Source: Limonium bicolor
Lineage: Eukaryota; Streptophyta; Magnoliopsida; Caryophyllales; Plumbaginaceae
Length of the DNA stretch: 64,000 nucleotides
Direction: 5' to 3'
NCBI GenBank assembly: GCA_023374045.1
Contig: CM041780.1
Span: 168,822,085 to 168,886,084 of the forward strand
Positions within the stretch are counted from its first letter, which is position 1. Every line of letters starts with the position of its first letter. A program made the position numbers and the translations under genes. Below, one piece after another: positions 22,744-32,647 of the stretch. The notes beneath the pieces were generated by a model that was given only the letters and a program-made list of their open reading frames with translations, searched no databases and was not told the origin of the DNA.

Positions 22744-25700
22744 TGAAATACCCCAAACTTATAAAACATGGATTAAATATTTAATCACATTAATTAAGGC
22801 CTAAACATGCCTTAAAAGTCAACTGAGATCAACAGCGGTCAACATAAAACAAGATGTTGTACCCTTTGACTGTTAAGGGTAAATAAATACCCAAATGAAT
22901 TACCTAGGACCTAAAAATTTGTCCTAAGTATACTAACACATTACTAAACATATTATAATCGTTGGACAACACTCCAACACAAAGAAAAAGCATTTACATG
23001 CTTCAAGGTCAAAAAGGGCAAAAAGGTGCTCTAGGAAAACCTTAAAAATCAAATGACCTCTAAATGATATAAAATTGGATACCATGATCAAATATCATGT
23101 CAGGAACACAACAAAACCGTTGTCAAAGGAAACCAAGCCCAAGAAACACCTTGCGACAAAATGCACTAAAACTCCTTAAAGCACGTTTTTGTGTAATCGC
23201 CTTCTAAATTGGTTTTAATTGGGCTAAAAGGTTATAAATACCTTTAAATATAATAAAATATCATATTATATGATATTAGGAATTTAATTCCAGAAATTTA
23301 CGAATTTTTACAAATTTAATATTAAAATATTAATAAAACCCTAAAGTGGGGCCCGTTTGGATCAACATTGACTAAGTTGGTCAATGTTGACCATTGACCA
23401 CGAAATGGACTACATAAAATCAGATAATTAAGTCTCTTAACAGACCAAGAGACAAGAGACATGTGACAATTAAATATATGCTCTTACTTTTGCATAAAAA
23501 TAAGAAAAAGTAAACTTTGCCTAATAAAACAAAACTTGTCTCACCTTTTGCTTCCCCCATGTGAGTGCAGCCGTTGGAGAGCTTCTCCTTTCCCTTATTA
23601 CACGGCTGATTCAAGCTCCAAACAAGAAGAAGACAAAGGAGATGAGTCACTTATTCAATAATAGCTTAAAGTAACATTATTTGTCCATTTTTGATTCAAA
23701 TTGGAATCAAATAATTCACCACCTTCTCCTATCATACACGGCTGTCCTCTTGTGTGTCTCCACTGAATTAGCTCCAATTATTCAACCCCAATCAGACTTG
23801 ATGAGTCATCAAAGCAACAAAATCATAAAAAATGCAAAAATGTGCTTTAAGCTTAATTTAGGTCATTTCCTTCCATTTCTCCTCTTCAGCCGAGGTTGCT
23901 CTGCCCTTGAGCTCCCTTTGGCTCCTCTCCACCATAGGTAAGAGTTCCAAGCACCATTGATGAGATCTCAAGCTCTAGGTAAGCTCCTAAGGCATAAAAA
24001 TGCCCATTTTCTTCATCTATGTAGAGTGATTTGGAGGTTAAAGGAAGTGTTGGTTTCGTACATAACCAGATCTAAGGAGGAAAGTTCAATTCTTGACCAT
24101 TTAAGGTAAAAATATGCTTTAAGCTCATAACTTTTGATTCCCTTCAAGTTCGGCTGTGAAACTTTGGTCATAGCCTCATTTTCTTCTCCTTTTCATGTGG
24201 AATCAGTTGGTTAGCCATTGGAGCAAGGATACCCTCTTTTAAGGCATTTTTCCAAGGTAAAACCTAATAAAAGGCAGCTTGTTGAGATCTAGCTATTCCT
24301 ATGTCAATATAGTAGATCTAACCCTTGTGGTGTGTTTGATTCCGGTTGAAACCATCTTAAACTCTCCTTGCATCCTTAAGGTGATTTTTGCCTTAAATCT
24401 TACATTAAATTACTTCTTATGGTTAGATTTCTTGGAGACTAACTAGGCCTTGGTTTCTGTTGAAAACATGTAAAACAAGCTGTGGAGAATTTCTCCTTAA
24501 GGTGGCGAACCCAAACAAGGCTTTACCTAAGCTAAATCAAGGTATAAATCACTTAAAACCTTAACTTGATACATTAACACAAGTTTAAGTGTGTGTATAT
24601 TAATTGCCGTGAGTGAAGAGGTGAAATAAGGTCTTGTTTGACCTTAAATGTTTAAGGAATGGTTTAATAAATTTTATAACTAATTAAACAAGCATAATTG
24701 TCAAATTTAAGACATTATGTGGAAGTTTGGTAAATAAATAAAAGGTGTGTGGTGAGGCCGAAATCTATATGTATTTTTGGGACATTTATGTGTAATTTAT
24801 TTGCAAGACAATGTTGTAATAAGGCATGTATTTTAGGCCATTTTATTTATATTTACAAGCTTTTATTAAGTTTAGGTGTGTATATAATTATTACCGAAAT
24901 GAATAAGGGGTTATAGTGTAATTAAATTAAATTTAGGGACTTTAGAAAAATAAAGCCAAAAATTAGAGTTTAAAAGGAGTTAAAATAAAGTTATAAGATT
25001 TATAAAGTTTTGGGGTTAAATGGTGAATTTTAGAAAGTTTGGGTACTGAACTGTAATTATAAGGAATTGGTGGTCAAGGAAATATTAAGGTGGTCAACCT
25101 TGACCATATGCTAGGCTTTGACCAAATTAGATAAGTTAAATAACTTATTTAAGGTGTTATAATAAGTATCTTAAGGTAATATTTTCATGACATATGTGGT
25201 AAATATGTTATTACCGAAAATAAAGAGTGTACAATGGTATTTTTAACACCCATGGGCTATTAGGAATTTTTAGGAATTTATTTGGTGGATTTTGGAATTA
25301 AAATGAACTATATATGTATAATATATAGTTATTAAGTCATTATGACACTTTGGAGAAAAATAGATGTTGGAATGGTAAATATTGATAGTATATGGGTTAA
25401 TAAGGATATTTATAACCCTTTGGTGGAATTTGGAGATTTTTAGAATTATATAAGAGTATTTGTTAAGATATGTGTATAAGATATGGTTTTAATGATATGG
25501 TAAGACTATATGTTATAAATAGGGCCAAATGGCAATTATAGAATAGCACAAGGGCTGTTCGGAATTTACAAAAAAATAACCATAGGTTATACCTTTTTTT
25601 ATAAGTTAGAAATGTTATATTAAATGGAATATATAACATGGTATAAATTAATGGGTGATTTTGTAAATAAAGGAAACTATGGTTTGTGAAAAAGAATATG

Positions 25701-28303
25701 GTTTTGATATGGTGCCCATGCGGCAATAATAAATAGTTTGGTATAAAAACCATAGGTTATTAATTAAAGGAAATAAGAATATCATGTCAAATGATATTAG
25801 CATATGGAATAGCATTACATAATGTTATGTGGTCAAATAGAATTTAAATAAATTCAAGGGCTTTACCGAATTGATAGAGTTTGGAAAATGAATTTTAGAC
25901 TAAGGTCTATAATGTTATAAATGTTATAACAATTATTTGGTATTAAGGTGGTTTAATGAAATTAATACAAATAAGGTATTCACATTAAATGGTGTGACAA
26001 ACTATAAGTGAATGGGATTTATAAACTAAGGTATTTATGGAATAAACCTTATGAGTTGTAAATGTACAACATAAAATGTTACATAATATTAGGATAACAA
26101 TCTTAATATAAGTTGTATAATATGATGCAACTAATGGGAATAATCATCTAATAAAAGATGATGAAATGTAACATAAAATATAAGAGTTTATGAAACTCAT
26201 GAGAATTACCTACGTGGTAAAAATATATACATACACAAGAATAATGTATATAAGGTGGATAAATATATTTTGGTTGAAAACCTTATGATTTAATGGTGGT
26301 GGTTATTTGGAAAAAAAAAATAGTTACAAACTATAAGCTATGAATTTTGCTAAGATAATGGGTAATGAGATACAAAGAATTATAATGGATGATGGAAAAA
26401 AAAATATATAATATAAGAATGCATGCATACAAGCAACTATAGGTTACGTACCTAAACTAGATGTGGATAAGATTAAAAGAAATATAAGGAATCAAACTTA
26501 ACAGTTGAAATGTTATGACGTACGCGTTTAAGTAACAAAAACCGACTGTTTTAGAGAAACCCGTAACGAACAACTGTAGAAAACAAGGGTGAACTGTCGG
26601 GGTTACTTATTATTCGGAAATACCGGATGTAGTTAGTCATGGAGACTGACTTATAGTTTATTACCGTTTAGATTGTACTTCTGACAAGACGCTCGACGAG
26701 CTAGTGGACTACACGGAGCATAGGATCTTGCTGATTCATACTCCACCGTAATACAATCAGGGTGAACGGTATGTAAAGGGGTTTGATCCGAGTTGTCCTA
26801 AGGTTGCTCCTTGGGCTCGGATTTGGTTGATATAACTTGTATGTTGTTGTGTGAGCTGTGATAAGATTGTTTGTCTGGATGTGATAATTAATATGCATGA
26901 ACTGTATATTTATAGCTGCTTATCATTTACTGTTGTTGAGTTAACAGTATTGGTTCGTATATATGAACCTATATATAAAACGAACTAGCGGCTATGGTGC
27001 TATCTTATATGAAATATAAGGAACGTAAGTAAAACATTGTAGCACTATGATAATAACATATACATATTATCTGAGACTTTTATACGGAGCACTGGCCTTT
27101 CTATACGCCGCTCTTGTATCTAGCACTGGATCCCGAGTTTACAGACTCCGGATTGGACTAATGACCTTAGTCTGCTGTGTTAGAAAATTTGGTAATGCGA
27201 TGCGATGGTATAATTAATTAATTAATTAATGGAATGGAAGTAAAGCCAAGAGGATGTGGCTCTTGGTACGCGCTGTGATCACAAAAACGATACCAGGATG
27301 TCCGCGTACGGGTCCGTAAGTATCAAGAAAATTTCCCGTGAGCTAGAATGGCTCGTTGGTCGGAGACTCTACCGTTGGAGTGGCTACTGCCGTGGGTGAC
27401 CCGCCATAATATATGGGTAACTAGAGACATGTCGTTTTAACGAGACACTGTCACTAGGTATAACTGAACAACTAAAACAATTGAGACTTATACAGTGGCG
27501 AACAATACTATGGACGAGACTTAATACTTGTTTATTATTCTCGTTGTTTCGCTTTGTTGTTCATTGGTTATACTTGTGGTTATTTTATTGTGTGTTGATG
27601 GTTGGATGGAGCCTACAAGGCTAAGGTAAATTAGAAATGAAAACTGTACGCTACGGCGAATGTACATTGTACATTATATTGTTATTTCTCGATACGTTCG
27701 ATATATAAATGTTGTATGGAATATTAAATGAATGTTTGGATTGGATGGACGGTTAAATGATTATGGATATTTGGATGGTTGATAATATATATTATACATT
27801 TATGCTTCAGTTTTGATTATAACTGTAAAAAGGAAAAGCATGAAACCAATCTAATAATAAGATGGTTAAAATGACAAGTGACCATTAGGGTCCAGGCCCG
27901 GCATACTCAGCGTCTATCGCTGATACTACACCATTTCAGGTTGTTGATCATTGTCGGAGCTGAAGAGCAGGAACAGGGTAATGGGAGATGTTGTATAGTA
28001 ATGAAGATGGTGTATGGTCTTATGGTAAGGTTATGTATTTTTCAGGATTGGGTAGACGCTTACTGGTCGAAGTTTATGGATTATGGATTTAGTATGATGT
28101 ATAGGAATTTCTCGTTATCACTGCGGTTAGCAGTTTATTTGTATTGGAAGTTGGATGTAGTTTGGCTGCGTTGCTCGCATGGGCGAGTAACGGCCGGTGA
28201 CACCCGAGTGAGTTTTGTAATTGTTATTTATTTTTCCGCTGCGAGACGTTTTATTTATTGCTACGTGAGGGATTATATCGTGATTATGGAGAGGGGTGTT
28301 ACA
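22744..28303 (+). repeat. Solo LTR of a Tekay-like gypsy element (5.56 kb)
   Basis: This begins TGAAATACCCCAAAC and ends GGGGTGTTACA, with exact TTGGC duplications outside (22,739-22,743 and 28,304-28,308). No primer site, polypurine tract or coding region lies next to either end, so this is one LTR left by recombination between two. It is unusually long. 23,900-24,550 is a region of repeated caaggtaaa/aaggt motifs, and 24,600-26,450 is highly AT-rich. Around 27,209-27,231 there is an (aatt)n microsatellite. The ORF at 27,878-28,399 lies wholly inside and has no recognisable domain. Confidence 0.9.
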
Positions 28304-28891
28304 TTGGCGATCTCAGTCTGCGACTCAGAAGATGTCGATGATCTGAGTTCACAACTGACGAAGAACGGGGAGAAAGAAGCGAATACCAGAATAACATAAA
28401 GGTAGAACCTTTATTATAATCACGTATAACAATGGTTACACAATCACATATTCAATACTAATACAAACCCTCACGTCAAGAACACTATCTTGACATAACT
28501 CACACGTAACTTGAGTTCAGAACTTAAGTTACTTACAAAGAAATCAGCAGCAAAAACTCTCCTGGGTAAGCTCTTCAATCTCACTCTCGCTCCCTCTGAT
28601 TTTCTCTATATTTACCCTTACTATTGCTCTCGCAAATTACATTGTATTTTTGATTTTCTCTTATGCGTTCATTCCCCCTTTTGACCTAGACTTTCTTCCA
28701 CTTATATAGATACAGAGGCAGGGTGAGAATCTATCGTTCAAGATTTTATCTTTAACAGCTAGATAAAATCTTGTTAAATATTCTATCTTCTTCTCTGTTT
28801 GTCAGTTCAAGACTGACAGACTTCGCTTCAGGCTGGTCTTAAAACGGGCTTCGATATTGAACTGAGTTTGCCGATCAAAATAACATCAACA
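28304..28891 (-). repeat. Copia left LTR (3' LTR), main part
   Basis: With the 21 bp at 22,723-22,743 this makes a 604-bp LTR that matches 30,912-31,515 with about 15 substitutions. The first 5 bp (28,304-28,308) are the right copy of the solo LTR's TTGGC duplication. It ends ACATCAACA at 28,891. Confidence 0.92.
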
Positions 28892-28905
28892 GTTTCCCCC
28901 TTTTT
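28892..28905 (-). other. Copia polypurine tract
   Basis: Read on the minus strand, AAAAAGGGGGAAAC directly precedes the 3' LTR start TGTTGATG. It is the expected plus-strand primer. Confidence 0.8.
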
Positions 28906-29005
28906 GATGCGGCAAACTCTGTAAGTCTTGAACTGATGAATGTTCCCCCTGAGTTGTAGAGTACGTTCAAGACCACTTTCCCCCTTTTGCCAAATCAAAA
29001 AGGAA

Positions 29006-29314
29006 TTAAGTCATGAACCTTATGAATTGGGGGTAGTGATGCATCATGGCCAGATCACTGGGAAGGAGATGATAATTCCAAAGGAGGTGAAGTGCATTCT
29101 TGATGAGTCTGGTAGGGCCGACTTGACTTTGGTACCCAAACTGTTTGATCTCAGTTGTTGACTTAGACTTAAAGTGATTGATAGGAACCCACCTTTTAGT
29201 GTGCAATCTTTTGATTTCGATTGAGTTCTGCCTTGATGATTTTTCACGCAATTGTTTTCTCAACAATTTGGGACACCATCTAACCTTGTGTCCTAGTTGG
29301 TGGCAGTACGGCAT
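29006..29314 (-). pseudogene. Copia gag extension with a second zinc-knuckle-like motif
   Basis: This minus-strand frame overlaps the end of the main gag frame. It carries CHQLGHKVRWC, resembling the second zinc knuckle that lies between gag and protease in some plant Copia elements, followed by a basic stretch (KLLRKQLREK). The rest has no recognisable domain, and what follows is 3' untranslated sequence. It was probably once joined to the main gag and is now out of frame. The usual protease motif is not found. Confidence 0.5.
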
Positions 29315-30861
29315 GAGTGCAATCTTGGCTGATGTCTCGCAGTTTCAGTCTGTAACTTCTCAGTCGTAGACTGAGAGAATGTTTCGGACTTATATCCCAA
29401 GCCGCATTTGTCTGAGTTATTATTCCGCATCATTTGCTTCAAATTCGCCTTCCCGGTATACCAAGTTGGATTAGTAAAAGTCTGGAGTTCTAACTTTTGA
29501 TTTGCCTTGGCTACCATGTCTGAAAGTGTTTCGCATTCTTTCCTTAGCGATTTGTTGCTATCCAAAAGAGAATTTATCTCTTCCTGTGCCCAACAAGGAA
29601 GAGTGAGAATTCTAGTTTCCAAAGGACTAACAAAGTTAATCCTTGCCTTATCTAGAATCTCTATGACACAGTTTGTGTTTTCAGTCGAAGACTGACTTAG
29701 ATTTTCAACCTTAGCTCTGAGTTCTTTAATCGGAGTATCATAATGATGCTTCAAGACTTTTATCTCAGAAAGGGCAGAGGTTAACCTAGTAAACATCTCT
29801 TCTTTCTCAAGAGTGTTCTTCCAGTTTTCCTTCTCCTTTATGTTGTACTCAGTAGTAATGTCATTATCTTCGTGAGCAACTGCCGTCAAACACGTCTGCG
29901 CGTACTCCCTGGGTTCTGAGTCTGTATCTGAGACATCCTGTCCCCATGCAGCTGCAGCTGTATTTGTGTGTTTCTTAATCTTTTTCTGAGAATTTACCTT
30001 CGGGTAAAGAGGACAATCCTTGAAAACATGACCAGGCTTGTTACATTTAAAACAAGTAATTTGTCCCTTCTTTGACCTTTGTTGTCTACTAAATAGCCTC
30101 CGGATGTGATTTACAATTGAGGTAATTTCCTCATCCATATCAAAGTTGTCACCCTCTGACTCTGTTGTTGTGTCATGTGCTTTCAAGGACAAATCATTGA
30201 TTGGTGCTGACGAAGTAGCTATTACCCCCTCCATCTTTCCTTCATAAACTATGAGTTCTGAACTCAGTTCTTCAAAGGATAATTTTGATAAATCCTTAGT
30301 GGCTTCCAAGAGAGCTGTATAATTTATCCATTCTTTTCCTAGGCTATCCATACATCTTTCATTGATAATATCATTGGATAGTGTCACTTCTACAGCCTTT
30401 AACTCGCAAATTATCCGATCAAATCTTTCCAGTGTGTGAGTTACAGACTCACCTTCTATCATCTTGAAGTTGTCGAACTGCCTCTTAAATTGTTTCCCTT
30501 TGGCCTTTTTGATGGAGTCTGTCTCCGTATATGTTGTTTTGAGAAACTCCCATACATCTTTGGCAGTGTGCAATCCTAACACCTTCTGTTGGTCTGAGTC
30601 TGATAGTGATGACATAATGATTCTACGTGCTTGTCTATTTTTGCTAATCATCTTGTTGTCATTCTCGTTCTAGCTTGCTCTTGGTTTTTCTTTAAAAACA
30701 CCATTCTCTTTGATCTTAGGCTTCAGATATCCTTCAGTCACTACGTCCCATAATTGTAAATCGATGGAGATCAACTGGTCTTCCATCTGCTCACACCAGC
30801 TGGTGTAGTTGAATTTAGAGAGCTTTGGGGATTTAACATAATAGGAATTCATCACGATCAA
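29293..30861 (-). pseudogene. Ty1/copia gag (UBN2-type) with one in-frame stop
   Basis: The frame opens at 30,861 with the typical copia gag N-terminus (SKFNYTSWCEQMEDQL). A TAG stop at 30,670-30,672 interrupts it, and it continues in the same frame to 29,293. After the stop come ARRIIMSSLSD, KDVWEFLKTTYTETDSIKKA and YEGKMEGV, the UBN2/gag-polypeptide domain. A CCHC zinc knuckle (CFKCNKPGHVFKDC, 30,012-30,053) follows. The C-terminal part is rich in Lys/Glu/Leu and probably coiled-coil (LSEIKVLKHHYDTPIKEL; SLRKECETLSDMVAKANQ). About 520 codons total. The single stop breaks an otherwise long, well-kept gag, consistent with recent decay. Confidence 0.85.
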
Positions 30862-30897
30862 CCCTGAAGAAGTTTCTTCTGCGTTTAGGGTAACCTC

Positions 30898-30909
30898 GCT
30901 CTGATACCA
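30898..30909 (-). other. Copia primer-binding site (tRNA-iMet)
   Basis: Read on the minus strand, TGGTATCAGAGC lies 2 bp inside the 5' LTR (30,912-31,515). It is the standard complement of the 3' end of initiator tRNA-Met used by most plant Copia elements. Confidence 0.9.
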
Positions 30910-30911
30910 AT

Positions 30912-31515
30912 TGTTGATTCCTAGACGTTGGCGATCTCAGTCTGCGACTCAGAAGATGTCGATGATCTGAGTTCATAACTGACGAAGAACGAGGAGAAAG
31001 AAGCGAAGACCAGAATAACATAAAGGTAGAACCTTTATTATAATCACGTATATCAATGGTTACACAATCACGTATTCAATACTAATACAAACCCTCACGT
31101 CAAGAACACTATCTTGACATAACTCACACGTAACTTGAGTTCTGAACTCAAGTTACTTACAAAGAAATCAACAGCAAAAACTCTCCTGGGTAAGCTCTTC
31201 AATCTCACTCTCGCTCCCTCTGATTTTCTCTATATTTACCCTTACTATTGCTCTCGCAAATTATATTGTATTTCTGATTTTCTCTTATGCGTTCATTCCC
31301 CCTTTTGACCTAGACTTTCTTCCACTTATATAGATACAGAGGCAGGGTGAGAATCTATCGTTCAAGATTTTATCTTTAACAGCTAGATAAAATCTTGTTA
31401 AATATTATATCTTCTTCTCTGTTTGTCAGTGCAAGACTGACAGACTTCACTTCAGGCTGGTCTTAAAACAGGCTTCGGTATTGAACTGAGTTTGCCGATC
31501 AAAATAACATCAACA
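30912..31515 (-). repeat. Copia right LTR (5' LTR)
   Basis: This LTR is 604 bp, plus-strand TGTTGATTCC...ACATCAACA, followed by ATCTC at 31,516-31,520. It is uninterrupted, so it serves as the reference for the split left LTR. Confidence 0.93.
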
Positions 31516-32029
31516 ATCTCTTAGCTCCGCTCTGTTTAGAATTTATATTGCTTTTAAAGTCTTTCACTTAACCCCTGAAACTGATTTTGCTAATCTTTGT
31601 ATAAGTATGTATTTGTTTATGTTCAGGATTTGTTTATGTTTAGTATTTGTTTATGTTCAGTATTTGTTTTGAGCATGCTCAGCTGATGAAGTTTATCACC
31701 TATTAAGCTATAGTTTGGATCACCCCTATATCCCTCTGATTTGCAAGTTTTAGCATTGGGCATGATGTCTCTGCTTCTGTCTTTCAGCTTTGAGTTTAGA
31801 ATTGTACTTGTATTTTTGGTTTTGAGGCCCTTTTGTATTTAACCGCTTCCGCTTTGTAAGTTTGGTTTCTACTTTGTAATCGATTGAACAAGCTTTGTAA
31901 TTTCTATTGATTAATAAAGAGTATTATGTTTTTGTTTTAGGGTTTCGATAGTGTAGCCCTGCGTGTCTTAGGTAGTAAGCGTGCGGCGTGTAACGGTCTC
32001 ATAACCCGGGTGGTTTTGGGGTCATTACA
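31516..32029 (+). repeat. Outer gypsy 5' LTR, fragment 4 (3' end)
   Basis: This is the last part of the outer 5' LTR. It includes the polyadenylation-type region (tgattaataaagagtatt, 31,908-31,925) and the end ggttttggggtcattaca. It matches 35,080-35,355 in the 3' LTR. It also has several copies of gtatttgtttatgttcag near 31,610-31,670 that the 3' LTR lacks. Confidence 0.9.
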
Positions 32030-32647
32030 TTTAATGGTATCAGAGCCAGGTTTGGCTTTCATTAGGATTGTCGGGTGTCTGCATGTCTACTTCCGTGTCA
32101 TTGCTTGTTATCTACTGTGTGCAACCTGCTACATGATTTGTCTGCTATTTGGTGTTAGTTATATGTGTCTGCTCTGTGGTTGTCCATTATCAGAGTAGCG
32201 CAGCAGAAGCGTAGTGTTTATCCGTGTGTTTGCTGTGTTTTGAGTGTGATTTCGAGGGAGTTGGGTCCTTTGGGAAAGGATGTCGGATGAGAGTTAGTTG
32301 TGTGCTTTGGTTGTGTGTTCCGACTGTGTATTGTGCTTCTGTTCTTGGTTGGTTGTGCTGTGAGTTTGGCGAGTGAGTTGGTCCTTTGGATAAGGACGTC
32401 GTCTAAGAGTTAAGCGTTCTTTCTGTGCCTCTCGGCTGAGTGCTAGTAGTCCCCTGCTCTGTTTCTTCTCTCAGTTAATCAACCAGTGAGTTTTGAGTGT
32501 TAGCTCATGTGAGATTCGAGTTTCTGAGATGTGTGAGATTCTTTTTGTGCATGTGAGTGTTCGTAGTATTCCTCCACTTGAGGTGCATTTGTTCATATTC
32601 TGGGTCTCGTCGAATTTCAAGAACAATTTTTTTTAAGAGGGGTATAA
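32030..32647 (+). mobile_element. Tiny internal region of the outer gypsy element
   Basis: Only 618 bp separate the two LTRs. The region holds the primer-binding site TGGTATCAGAGC (32,035-32,046, tRNA-iMet) at the left. At the right, before the 3' LTR, is a polypurine tract AAGAGGGGTATAA (32,635-32,647). Between them is GT-rich sequence with no ORF of recognisable function. The element therefore looks non-autonomous (LARD-like) or deeply deleted, and would depend on proteins of related gypsy elements. Confidence 0.85.

Larger units (their letters stand above)
22723..31515 (-). mobile_element. Gag-only Ty1/copia element, itself split by a solo LTR
   Basis: This is bounded by ATCTC duplications (22,718-22,722 and 31,516-31,520). 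Its LTRs are 604 bp each, TGTTGATTCC...ACATCAACA: the right one is 30,912-31,515, and the left one is 22,723-22,743 plus 28,309-28,891 around the solo LTR. On the minus strand a tRNA-iMet primer site sits inside the right LTR (30,898-30,909) and a polypurine tract inside the left LTR (28,892-28,905). The internal region is only 2,020 bp and codes for gag alone; protease, integrase, RT and RNase H are missing. I counted about 15 differences between the 604-bp LTRs. Confidence 0.92.

Noticed and set aside
27878..28399. 173-codon ORF
   Set aside because: It spans the end of the solo LTR into the Copia LTR. It crosses two unrelated elements and has no known domain.
32035..32046. Possible tRNA fragment (tggtatcagagc)
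   Set aside because: This is the complement of the initiator tRNA 3' end and acts as a primer-binding site. No cloverleaf surrounds it.
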